Shown here: positions 36,401 to 42,815 of the stretch, piece by piece
Layout of the letters: the number at the start of each line of letters is the position of its first letter
Numbering within the stretch: position 1 is the first letter of the stretch
NCBI GenBank assembly: GCA_012845835.1
Contig: JABAKD010000027.1
Coordinates: forward strand, 6,193,465 to 6,257,464
Length of the DNA: 64,000 nucleotides
Direction: 5' to 3'
Source: Undaria pinnatifida
Taxonomy: Eukaryota > Sar > Phaeophyceae > Laminariales > Alariaceae
Notes under the pieces: generated by a model
The model's database searches: none
The model's input: only the letters and a program-made list of their open reading frames with translations
Told to the model about the DNA's origin: nothing
Translations under genes and position numbers: made by a program

Positions 36401-39400
36401 CAAAACTCCGCCCTCCCCTCACCGGATATTCGACTTACAGGATTCACTTGATAAACTGATGCATTTCCTTCCACAGCTGTCAGATTTTGCCCCCCTCAGA
36501 AACGGGTTTTATGGTTTCCGCGCACAGACTGCCTAACATCACCCTGTTGACCCTGATAGCCACACTGTAGTTGCAAGGGGAGTCGCCGACCTATATCCTT
36601 AATGAGGACACACAACCCGTAATACGCGCGATCGGAGTATCACACACAGCTTGCTAAGATGAGTTTCGACAAAATATCGATCTCACAGCTGGAGTGTATT
36701 TTTATATTTATAATAATAATGTCACGTGGTTTCACCTCAACCATGACATGACATGGTTTCACGTCGAATCTATCAACTATCCTTCTATGGAGGGCACTTC
36801 ATTACACGGTACGTCAGCCGTGGGTTCGATGAATTTTATGTCGTTACTCATCTGTGCAGCCTTTCTTATTTCGGATATCAAAATTCCAAATGTGTCGTTG
36901 ATAAATTTCGATCAAACTCGACGAGCAGCAGAAAACGTTGTTTTTTTTCTTCATCTCACATTAATTATCCTCGCGTTAAATTACTCCCGCGCTCCCTCCC
37001 AGCAGCAGCTCAGCGGCCCTCCTCCCCCCTCCCGACTACGTACGGTACGTTCCTTCATTTTTATCGCGAGCAGAATTCAACATTTTTTTTCTTTCCTCGT
37101 CGACTCGTGTCGATTTGTACCTAGTACCCACACGCTGCTAGGCGCTCCCAGCAGTTAGTTGTTACATTGTTCTTTTTTTGCATTTCTGCAAATAAAGTCA
37201 AATCTCACCGCGGCGGAAATCGAACCCAAGGACCAAGCACTTACAGTATAAATAATAGACCACCGGGGCCACCGGGGCCACCGGCTAGAAAAAGAACGAA
37301 CAAGAAGAAGACTTCAGTGGAAAAAAAAATCTGGGATGAACATACACACACATATAATACTAGACTTTACCACAGAAGAAAGGTACCATAAAAACAAGGC
37401 AAGGTCCACTGCTGCTGTGTTAATGTTAATCGGTAATTTGACTCGTCGTAGTCGGAGGAACTTTTGTTTTATTTTCCAAACTCAATTTTTGCCCGAGGAT
37501 CGCCTCGCATCGAGGACGGTGTGCCCGTGTGGAAAGAAGTCCCCAGCAGTAATTCTTCGCTCGCTGGAGCGTGTAGGAGAAAAAATAATTGAAATCGGTG
37601 CTTCTATCGGAAGGGGTGGGGGAGCAAGGGATGAGGTGTTTGCCCTCTTGTTCAAAAGCCCCACCTAAAATACGAGGTCATTCACAAGGCAGAGATACAG
37701 TTAGCAAATACTCGTACAGCAAAGAAAGGTGATTTGGCCGTGCAATGCCAACGGCAATGCGCACGAAGGCGAAAACCACAATATGCAAGCCGGCTCACCA
37801 GGCTTTTTGCACCACGAAGGGGTAGGGCGTGGGTCGTGCGGGTGTTCTGTTTTTGCTTAGTTCGTCCCTTCTATTACCTTTGGACTTTTCTTTTCTTCTT
37901 CTCCATCCCTAGACATAACTCCAAGATCTGGAGGTCACTAAGCAGCCTCTTCTTACCCCTCCCCACTTCGGTATGTGCCTCCATTCATTATTACGGTGTG
38001 CAGACTTCAGTTATTTCTCCCGTCGTCAACTCGCAACAAACTGTTGGAACACTCTCTATCTACCACACTAACTACTAATATTATTACTGCTCTACCGGGT
38101 ACGTACTTGTCAATTGTAGTGCATGTATATGTGTGGTGTGGACAAAGGGCGAAACCCGTTCACTCATACAAACGTCGTGCAGTCTAATTCCAAATAGTCT
38201 GTCCCCAAAACTACGTATTTGCACGTAAAACCCGTGTCGTTAGCAGCTGGTTAATTTGTTAATTTTAGCGCGTTGGAAACCACAACTGCAGCTAGCAGTT
38301 GTCGTGTGTGAGTGAGTGTGTTCTTCTGTCTGCGTACGGCAGTAACAACACCTTCATCAATTGTGAGCAATCAGTGCAGGAATACAACACAGCAGCGAAC
38401 AGGTTACATACACCCGGTCCCCTACTACTACCTGGTCGCCCCGGTGGCGTATCAGGTTTTCCTCGCATGCAATGTCACCACGAGGGGGAGAAGTAAGTGC
38501 AAATCGTCAGTGTTTTGAAAGGAACGCTTGAAGTACCCGCGCTCAGTTACGTTACTTCGTTAGTGATACTTCGTTTATTACTCTATTAATATCGTAGCAG
38601 ATTTGATGTTATAGCTTCATAATTTGTCATTGTACATCGCAAGATCGAATATTTCAATCGATAGGTACAACCATGTTAGTTATACTTCGTTTGGCATAAA
38701 TTGGGAGGCGATCAGCAGACGGCAAGCAAGTACGAAATACCCTGCGTGATAGGTTGGTAGTAGTGTGGTCTCCCGCAATTTTAACATATCTGTCTGTACT
38801 TCCTTTTCACATTATTAGCTCATGCACGATTTTACGCCCTTGATTTCTACCGTGCCGATGCGGGGCTTTGAGGGCGCCGATTCTAAGACAGAGATACATG
38901 TTAGAAAATACGTCCTTGAAATATTTTTTATAAAATACCAACACTTCAACTTCTTACCACCTAGCCTATGCCTGTTTTTTTTTTTTTTTGAGGGATATAG
39001 AGGCGATGATGTCGGTTTGGACACCGCCGTCGAATATACAGCAGTAGTAAGTAGAGCACAGACAAGCAGCGATGCTTCAGCCTTCTCCTAGTAGCTGCAT
39101 TCGGAGCACACTTTGGGGGGCTGCCCAGACGCCGTCTGGGTGGCGTCATCTGCTTTGTTGCTGCGTGTTTATGCTTCGCTTTTTTTGCGTTCGGCGAGCG
39201 GGGGTGACGATGACGGTGTTGGCTTCACTGTCGTCGTTAGAAGCAGTGCACGGTGCGCAGAAGTGCTATTAGACCAAGGGACGGTAGTGCTGGTACTTGT
39301 ACAGTAGGGGTTATTCGAACCCAAAATGTTTGCTGCCCTAGATGTTGATTGGGTGGCTTCATCTGCTGCTGTGCTGCTACTAATTGTTGAATAGTTGCCT

Positions 39401-40586
39401 GGCTGGCTGCCTGCTGTGCTTTACAGCAGTCAGTGTTGTTTTTCAGTTTTTGTCGTGCAGTCCTGCTCTCCTCGTATTTCAAATAAATTGTGTTTTCCTT
39501 TTTGTTGTTTTTTTTTTCTCTCATTAAATGATGAGATTATATACTCACTCGTATTTTCTTATTTTTCTTGTTTTGCTGCAAATAGGCTGTTGTGCTGGCT
39601 TGCATCCGTTTTTTGTGTTTTGCCCGCGTGCTCAATGTGGTGGCATATTGCATGGCGCCAACTAACTCACCTTGCTGCATTCATTGGTCCTTGAGTTCGA
39701 TTCTCGCCATCCATGGAGATATTTGACTTTATTTGCACACATAATAAATGCAAAAAAAGGATCAGTTGCTGAGAACGTCTAGCACAGGGTGGGTAATAGG
39801 CACAATTCGACGCGAGTCAGTCGGCGAAAACAAGAAAATGTAGCTTTATTCTCGCGATAAAAATGAAAGCACGTACCGTGGTGGGGAGGGGGGACAAGGG
39901 CCCACTACGTATGTGACCCCGGATCTGAGTTACTACTTACTGGGAGGGACCACCACGAGAGTAGTATTGATAGATATATAGTGCGAGGATAATAAATGGG
40001 CCGGGAAAATAGAAAAAAAAACGGAATGGAGAATAAGAATGAGCACGGACTCTGTGGGCGGTACTACTGATGACGCTGTCGGGTATAAAGAACGGTTTCA
40101 TGTGAAGACAACACACAAACATACATACGTGTACGTATCGTATATGTGCGCAAACGAGGCAGTGGTGTACGGGTATGACAATTAGCACAACAGCAGTAGA
40201 ATGCACTGCTGTGTGGTGGTTTTACGCTTCGCGGTCAGCTCTCTACCCGCCATAGACTATACATACATGATACCTCGTCTCAAACTTCTATCAAACCACT
40301 CATACTTGCCTGAAAGCCCCTTGTCTCGCCAAATGATCGGCAGATATGGCCCCGCGATCCCGTGCGACATATACAGAAAGAAGAACAGGGTGCACCCTCG
40401 TAGGCGACGACGCGGCGTTGCCTGCTTTGGTGGCATTATTATCTGCCTGCTCTCTCCAAGTACGATCTCCACGAGAGTACTAGCGGAGGGGGTATAGGAT
40501 TGCCTGCTGCTCGTACTGCTACCACTGCTGTAATCGGCAGCAAATTCAATAATGTGTGTTCTCTCGGCACTCTTACGCATGTCCAT
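15199..40586 (-). CDS. MFSD6-like (MFS_1_like) transporter, 8 exons, 537 aa
   Basis: Spliced gene read from splice sites and family resemblance. Exons in transcription order: 40586-40310, 27837-27737, 27144-26981, 24110-23904, 20640-20293, 16966-16795, 15893-15788, 15437-15199. They total 1614 nt, 538 codons with stop, and every junction keeps frame. The protein shows about twelve hydrophobic segments, the family motif SDRQIGMMSAV after TM1, a DRTARHQ loop, YGKQRLWGALGFG before TM5-6, a charged central loop (about residues 235-335), and a second half with GGSHTLLG, PAETLHGLTFATMWA and SGLHYGLG. These are typical of the MFSD6/MFS_1_like branch of the major facilitator superfamily, so it should be a plasma- or endomembrane transporter; the substrate cannot be told. 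The start at 40586 is the first Met after an in-frame TAG seven codons upstream. The join between exons 2 and 3 is the weakest: a small exon there could be missing. Confidence 0.85.
15788..15893 (-). CDS. Transporter exon 7 (TM10)
   Basis: Acceptor GTATTAG. The exon reads VLTQPWWVLPAETLHG, then TFATMWAATIEYANEIAP, and ends in phase 1 at a GTAAGT donor. Sequence and phase join cleanly to exons 6 and 8. Confidence 0.86.
16795..16966 (-). CDS. Transporter exon 6 (TM8-9)
   Basis: Acceptor CAACAAG. The exon completes an Arg codon and encodes LDELGGSHTLLGVSRLV, then CLAEMPFFYVSGPMIRHMG and GVIGLSQVAYLTRFLYYS. It ends in phase 0 before GTACGT. This is one of the most recognisable blocks of the MFSD6-like family. 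Confidence 0.88.
17430..17900. mobile_element. Second MITE family (N), interrupted by the family M element
   Basis: Left flank TTTTCATCGGGTTGCGCTCTC and ACTCACAG, and right flank GGAGCCTCGG, ATGGTGCACCCTCTATC and CGTAGCATGCG, match the uninterrupted copy at 23200-23335. Confidence 0.55.
17519..17809. mobile_element. MITE with terminal inverted repeats (family M), nested
   Basis: 291-bp element with CCAGGGCTACGGTAGGCGG at the left and CCCCCCTATCGTAGCCTGG at the right. It carries the perfect 18-bp palindrome GTCACTCGCGCGAGTGAC (17736-17753) and a related CCACTCGCACGAGTCAC at 17577. The flanks look like a second MITE family split by this insertion. It lies in intron 5. Confidence 0.75.
19503..20211 (+). 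repeat. Repeat E1, copy 1 (0.7 kb)
   Basis: Non-coding repeat that runs from TACACTCCAGCTGTGAGATC through AGCTGTGTGTGATACTCC, GTGTGTCCTCATTAAGG, a long G-rich core (19855-19990) and TAGGTCTAGGCGATGGTGCG to GCAAGAGAAAGCGAGG. A reversed, nearly identical copy is at 36.0-36.7 kb and diverged ones lie elsewhere. No protein is encoded; it may be a non-autonomous transposon or a solo terminal repeat. It lies in intron 5 of the transporter. Confidence 0.8.
19855..19985 (+). repeat. G-rich core of repeat E1
   Basis: More than ten runs of three or more G with short spacers, in the non-template-like (plus) strand of an intron transcribed from minus. Strong G-quadruplex candidate. Confidence 0.7.
20215..20238. 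repeat. (AT)n microsatellite near a splice donor
   Basis: About 12 AT units, starting 55 bases downstream of the exon 5 donor of the transporter. Confidence 0.85.
20293..20640 (-). CDS. Transporter exon 5 (central loop and TM7)
   Basis: Acceptor CCTGCAG. The exon completes a Ser codon and encodes a long charged, Gly/Ser/Glu-rich loop of about 85 residues, then VWEVISTMQSASLFSAVV and TM7 with GMGSGVIETFLFI. It ends in phase 2 at AG before GTATTT. An (AT)n microsatellite lies about 55 bases into the following intron, followed by repeat E1. Confidence 0.82.
22290..22560 (-). repeat. Repeat E1, terminal fragment with doubled end
   Basis: CTTAATGAGGACACACAACC and CACACAGCTTGCAAAGATGA, then the terminal CTCACAGCTGGAGTGCAATT; the terminal 45 bp occur a second time directly downstream (22514-22560). 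Confidence 0.6.
22915..23090 (-). repeat. Repeat E1, diverged terminal fragment
   Basis: Blocks CCTGTTGGCCCTGGTACTAG, ACATATATCCTTCGAAGGAC and CACAGCTTGCCGTGATGAG, then a degraded CTCGCACCTGAATTGCATTT. Confidence 0.45.
23195..23335. mobile_element. MITE family N, uninterrupted copy
   Basis: TTGGTCATCGGGCTGCACTTG, TTTACTCACAAAAAATATGAG, GGGAGCCTCAAAAAAATAACG and GTGCACCTCTAACGTAGCACG run in the same order as the split copy at 17.4-17.9 kb. A reversed fragment (AAGGTGCACCATTTATTTTTC) is at about 23466. Confidence 0.5.
23904..24110 (-). CDS. Transporter exon 4 (TM5-6)
   Basis: Acceptor CCACAG. The exon completes a Gly codon and reads YGKQRLWGALGFGLASLIGG, the most conserved part of the family, then VYDAG and TM6, then a hydrophilic stretch. 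It ends in phase 2 at AG before GTAGGT. Confidence 0.88.
25002..25265. mobile_element. MITE with terminal inverted repeats (family M)
   Basis: 264-bp element bounded by CCAGGCTACGGTAGGGGGG and its inverted counterpart CCCCCCTACCGTAGCCTTGG. Near-palindromes GTCACTCGCGCGCGTAAC and CTACTCGTGCGAGTGGC lie inside both ends. No ORF. It lies in intron 3 of the transporter. Confidence 0.75.
25815..26075. mobile_element. MITE family N-like copy
   Basis: Begins GTGCAATGGTAGAGGTGTAC, TTTCTGAGGCTCC, and ends AGGAGCTCCGTCCTATCAGG and CCAGCACGCGTCC. A similar arrangement is at 43784-44015. Boundaries are approximate. Confidence 0.45.
26981..27144 (-). CDS. Transporter exon 3 (TM3-4)
   Basis: An in-frame TGA lies just before the acceptor AAAG, so the exon must begin at 27144. 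It encodes two hydrophobic segments and ENPINSLVDSATRNGVGAG, a conserved family stretch, and ends in phase 2 at a strong GTGAGT donor. The exon 2-exon 3 junction preserves frame, but the loop between TM2 and TM3 is short. Confidence 0.75.
27737..27837 (-). CDS. Transporter exon 2 (TM2)
   Basis: Starts after the acceptor GAGACAG, contributes two bases to the Asp codon and then RQIGMMSAVRAMVSF, TM2, and the cytoplasmic loop ADRTARHQE typical of MFS proteins. Ends in phase 0 at GAG before GTGCGG. It is separated from exon 1 by 12.5 kb. Confidence 0.8.
30420..30790. repeat. GC-rich minisatellite, array 1
   Basis: About nine degenerate units of roughly 40 bp built on GGGCCGCGGCCCGGCCCGG and CCCATC followed by an AT-rich spacer (ATTTTTCAGA). 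In intron 1 of the transporter. Confidence 0.75.
31780..32225. repeat. GC-rich minisatellite, array 2
   Basis: Same unit as at 30.4-30.8 kb, better preserved: about ten units with GATGGGCCGCGGCCCGGCCC and AAATTTTCAGAT spacers. The 1-kb segment between the arrays is unrelated single-copy-looking sequence. Confidence 0.8.
32370..32560 (+). repeat. Repeat E1, terminal fragment
   Basis: CATTCCAGCGGTGAGATCG, AGCTATGTGTGATATTCCC, GTGTGTCCTCATTAAGG and GGTCGACAGGGTGGTG match the left third of E1. Confidence 0.6.
33050..33330. repeat. Dispersed repeat sharing both ends with 35.8 and 36.7 kb copies
   Basis: TAGATTCGACGTGAAACCATG and GAGGTGAAACCATGTGATG (33090-33140) occur in reverse complement at 36720-36775 (GTCACGTGGTTTCACCTCAA, ATGGTTTCACGTCGAATCTAT). 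The other half matches 35790-35880. Identity unknown. Confidence 0.5.
33880..34200 (+). repeat. Repeat E1, partial copy
   Basis: Contains ACAATCTGACGGCTGTGGAAGG, TCCTGTAAGTCGTATAACCGG, GGGAGGGCGG and TTTAGGCGATGG in E1 order; both ends are missing or diverged. Confidence 0.6.
34313..34371. repeat. G-rich run at the LINE copy 2 3' end
   Basis: Runs of 4-10 G on the plus strand, the C-rich tail of the LINE in sense. Could form G-quadruplexes on the plus strand. Confidence 0.75.
34377..35700 (-). mobile_element. LINE copy 2, 5'-truncated, interrupted by a SINE
   Basis: Minus-strand fragments match the LINE at 62-64 kb: NVIAPKLEYAGEAWEGNAK (35.65 kb), RAGVRWDNVVEKILKDVGGD (35.37 kb) and MDYAKKLKLRFRVGDLDLPE (35.13 kb). 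Similarity starts near 35700, so the 5' end is missing. A SINE1 copy interrupts it at 34537-34832. The 3' end abuts a G-rich run on the plus strand (34313-34371), as in copy 1. Long plus-strand frames here are its antisense. Confidence 0.85.
34537..34832 (-). mobile_element. SINE1 copy nested in the LINE
   Basis: Complete tRNA-derived SINE in reverse orientation. The tRNA-like head, with A-box GGCGTATCAGG and B-box GAGTTCGAGTCC, lies near 34830-34745; the body follows, and the tail is a (TTTG)n run on the plus strand (AAAC repeats in sense, 34503-34528). LINE sequence resumes on both sides. A target-site duplication cannot be defined because of the TTTG tail. Confidence 0.8.
35738..35763. repeat. 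(CAA)n microsatellite
   Basis: About eight CAA units directly beyond the truncated end of LINE copy 2. Confidence 0.85.
35790..35880. repeat. Repeat shared (inverted) with 33.15-33.27 kb
   Basis: GGGGCGTCCTGCTTGTCTCA, TCATCGCCACCTA and TTCGCCCATATATAATGGCC match in reverse complement the ATAATATAGGTGACGATGG, TGGGACAAGCAGGACGCCCC stretch at 33183-33222. Confidence 0.55.
36011..36712 (-). repeat. Repeat E1, copy 2, inverted
   Basis: Reverse complement of 19503-20211 over its whole length, with only scattered differences and shorter G/C runs. A poly-C run (35972-35992) precedes it. The other end stops at the same CACAGCTGGAGTGTATTT edge. Confidence 0.85.
36955..37290 (-). mobile_element. SINE2 copy
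   Basis: Reversed copy with TACGGTACGTTCC, TTTTTATCGCGAGCAGAA and TTCCTCGTCGACTCG. The head has a near-consensus B-box in sense (GGGTTCGATTTCC, complement at about 37215) and a tandem GGGGCCACC at the 5' end. Confidence 0.75.
37925..38075 (-). mobile_element. Diverged SINE2 body fragment
   Basis: Blocks CCCCTCCCCACTTCGGTATG, then GTGCC and CCGTCGTCAACTCG, align in order to the distal SINE2 body; no tRNA-like head is seen. Confidence 0.4.
38430..38465 (+). mobile_element. SINE1 head fragment
   Basis: Only the first part of the tRNA-like head (CGCCCCGGTGGCGTATCAGG and TTTTCCTCG) is present; the body is absent. Confidence 0.5.
39650..39995 (+). mobile_element. SINE2 copy, forward
   Basis: Head with TGGCGCCAACTAACTC and B-box GAGTTCGATTCTCGCC (39692), then the shared CTTTATTTGCA, TTATTCTCGCGATAAAAAT and ACGTACCGTGGTGGGGAGG blocks. 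It ends near GATAATAAATG. Confidence 0.75.
40310..40586 (-). CDS. Transporter exon 1 (N-terminus, TM1)
   Basis: Codons 1-92 plus one base. A Ser-rich soluble leader of about 50 residues and a basic stretch (PRRRLRG) precede TM1 (about residues 67-86), which ends in GPYLPIIWRDKGLS. The exon ends in CAG before GCAAGT, a consensus GC-type donor. With the exon 2 acceptor this builds LSDRQIG, the expected family motif. A second Met (MPPKQ) at the basic stretch is an alternative start. Confidence 0.8.
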
Positions 40587-40761
40587 CCTGGTGATGATGT
40601 AGCTCTATCTATGCTGCGAATATGGCGTGGTCTGTGGTGTGTAAACGACTGCAGCAGCAATTATAGCTTCTACTGCTGCTGCACCTGCCGTATATGATGA
40701 CATGATGTGGTTGTATAGAACATCTGCCCACTTATTGATATTAATAGTGTGTCCTACAAGT

Positions 40762-41095
40762 GGGCAGAGGGATATATACCGTGCAATCATAATAAACGCT
40801 CAGCAGCGCAAATTTTAAACAGTGGTTGTGAATCTTTTTTATTGTAAAAATGGAAAACGTCAGCTATGAGTACGACTGATTATTAACTGGTTGAAACTCA
40901 ACGTTTTGCAAGCTGCCGTGGATCCTATAAGAAGCGCGCAGGGGGGTATATACCGTGCAAACATAAGCGCTCAGAAGCGCGAATTTTAAACAGTGGTTGT
41001 GAATATTTTTTTTTTACAAAAAAATGAAAAACGTCAGCTATGAGTACGACCGATTGTTAACTGGTTGAAACTCAACCTTTTGCAAGCTGTCTTTT
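40762..41095. repeat. Tandem repeat upstream of the transporter start, TATA-like core in each unit
   Basis: Two units of about 170 bp (40762-40935 and 40940-41095). Both share ATATACCGTGCAA, TTTTAAACAGTGGTTGTGAAT, AACGTCAGCTATGAGTACGA and AACTGGTTGAAACTCAAC. Each begins with a TATATA stretch that, read on the minus strand, sits about 180 and 360 bases upstream of the ATG at 40586. A duplicated core promoter is possible but not shown. Confidence 0.6.
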
Positions 41096-41409
41096 ACATC
41101 TATATTGATTTCGAATGTTGTTTAGCGAAATGAAATACCAGTGATTTTGCGAATACTTGGCATAACGAAGTTACATCGTATTTTTACAGGCGATATCATA
41201 CCAGGTATATGGCACCACGCGTGTGGTCTTTTATTTGCTTTCCTTTCCGTTTTCGCTTTCTTTTGTTTTCTTTCCTTTCCTTTCTCTTCTTTTCTTTTCT
41301 TTTTTTCTTTTTCCGATTGACTTGCGTCTGACGTGCGTATGTATGTGTAATGATAGGTATTACGTGTAACATAATATAAGCGCCCCCCCCCCCCGAAACC
41401 CCCCTTTTT

Positions 41410-42172
41410 TTTCCTGCTCCCTCTTGCTCAAACGCCCCACCTCACATCGAAATCACCTCATTATCTTCCTAGAGCCATCCATGCCGCTGTTCCAATTCAC
41501 CCCCCCCCCCCCCCCCCCCAACGCCCCCTCCTTCCCCACCACCACCCGCACCATCGCCTAGACCTAGCACCACGCGTATAGCAAACACCTACATCTATGC
41601 GACCTAAAAAAGGTGTTAAAACCCCTTTTTTTTGCCCCACTCCCCCACCCACCCACCCACCCCCTCGAACACTCCGCTCTCTCCTCACTAACTAGTTGTA
41701 TGACTTACAGGATATACATTATAAACTGGTGCATTCCTTCCAGAACCGTCAGATTTAACCCCTTGAAGGATTTATAGTTTCCACCCACAGATTGAGCTGC
41801 CCCGCCCATCCCCCCCTCCCGCTCCCTCATGTTCAAACCCATGCTCCCACGCCCTTAAAAACTCCGCCCTCCCCTCACCGGTTATACGACTTACAGGATA
41901 CACGTGATAAACTGATGCATTTCCTTCCACAGCTGTCAGATTTTGTCTCCCCCCTCAAAACGGGTTTTATAGTTTCCGCGCACAGACTGAGTAACATCAC
42001 CCTGTTGGCCCTGATAGCTACACTGTAGTTCCAAGGGGAATCGCCGACCTATATCCTTAATGAGGACACACAACCCGTATTACGCGCGATCGGAGTATCA
42101 CACACAGCTTGCAAAGATGAGTTTCGACAGAATCTTCGATCTCACAGCTGGAGTGCATTTTATTTTCATAGT
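41410..42172 (-). repeat. Repeat E1, diverged copy with internal duplication
   Basis: Same order of blocks as copy 2, but the segment containing CTTACAGGATA, TGCATTCCTTCC and TATAGTTTCC is present twice (about 41700-41800 and 41885-41985). Ends at CACAGCTGGAGTGCATTT. Confidence 0.7.
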
Positions 42173-42339
42173 ATAAGTGGTAGTCTTTCCTGGGTGGCAA
42201 GCGGTATAGTCGGTTTTTCCAGGCGCGAGTAGTGAGACGTATGCACCGGTATGGACCTGGCAGATCGTATGATGGCTCCCGATTTCACTTTTTATATGTT
42301 TCTGGCGCAGGCATGAATTGCTCAGTTGTGATATATGCG

Positions 42340-42620
42340 TGTACCACACAACCGTCAGATTTATGCCCGTAAAAAAAGGGCTTGTAGTTTCCGCGCACAG
42401 ATTAAGTTTTTTTTTCATGAACTCCGCCCTCCGCTCACCGGTTATACGGCTTGCAGGATATAGTTGATGAACTGATGCATTCCTTCTACATACAGCTGTC
42501 AGATTTTGTCCCACTCAAAAACGGGTTTTTATAGTTTCCGCGCACAAATTGGTTAACATCACCTTGATGACCCTGCTACACTGTAGTTCCAAGGGGGAGT
42601 CGCCATCATATATCCTTAAT
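42340..42620 (-). repeat. Repeat E1, partial copy
   Basis: Blocks CCGTCAGATTTATGCCC, AGTTTCCGCGCACAGATT, CTCACCGGTTATACGG and CTGTCAGATTTTGTCCC, then ATATATCCTTAATG, in the E1 order; interrupted on the right by a SINE1 copy. Confidence 0.65.
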
Positions 42621-42627
42621 GCGCCGG

Positions 42628-42815
42628 CCGTCGCCCCGGAGGCGTATCAGGTTATCCTCGAGCGGTATAGGTCAGTTTCGTGGGTTCGAATCCCCCCAAG
42701 TGCATACTCGTATAAATTCGTGGGGACTTTTTCTTGTGCACAAATTGACTTGCGCAAAACGCGAAAGCGTGAGTTAGCAACACTCGATGAAACATCGACG
42801 AGCAGTGTATTAAAA
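42628..42815 (+). mobile_element. SINE1 copy, 3'-truncated
   Basis: Head with AGGCGTATCAGG and B-box GGTTCGAATCCC at about 42683, then the body to CGACGAGCAGTGTAT, where similarity to other copies stops. Confidence 0.78.

Larger units (their letters stand above)
27838..40309 (-). other. Intron 1 of the transporter (12.5 kb, GC-AG)
   Basis: Bounded by a GCAAGT donor at 40309 and a CAG acceptor ending at 27838. It contains the two GC-rich minisatellite arrays, a 5'-truncated LINE with a nested SINE, repeat E1 copies, two SINE2 copies and a SINE1 fragment. I see no coding evidence for another gene in it. Confidence 0.75.

Noticed and set aside
19503-36712. E1 copies as the two LTRs or terminal inverted repeats of one 17-kb element
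   Set aside because: They are inverted, not direct, and the interval contains exons 2-5 of a host gene; further E1 copies occur alone.
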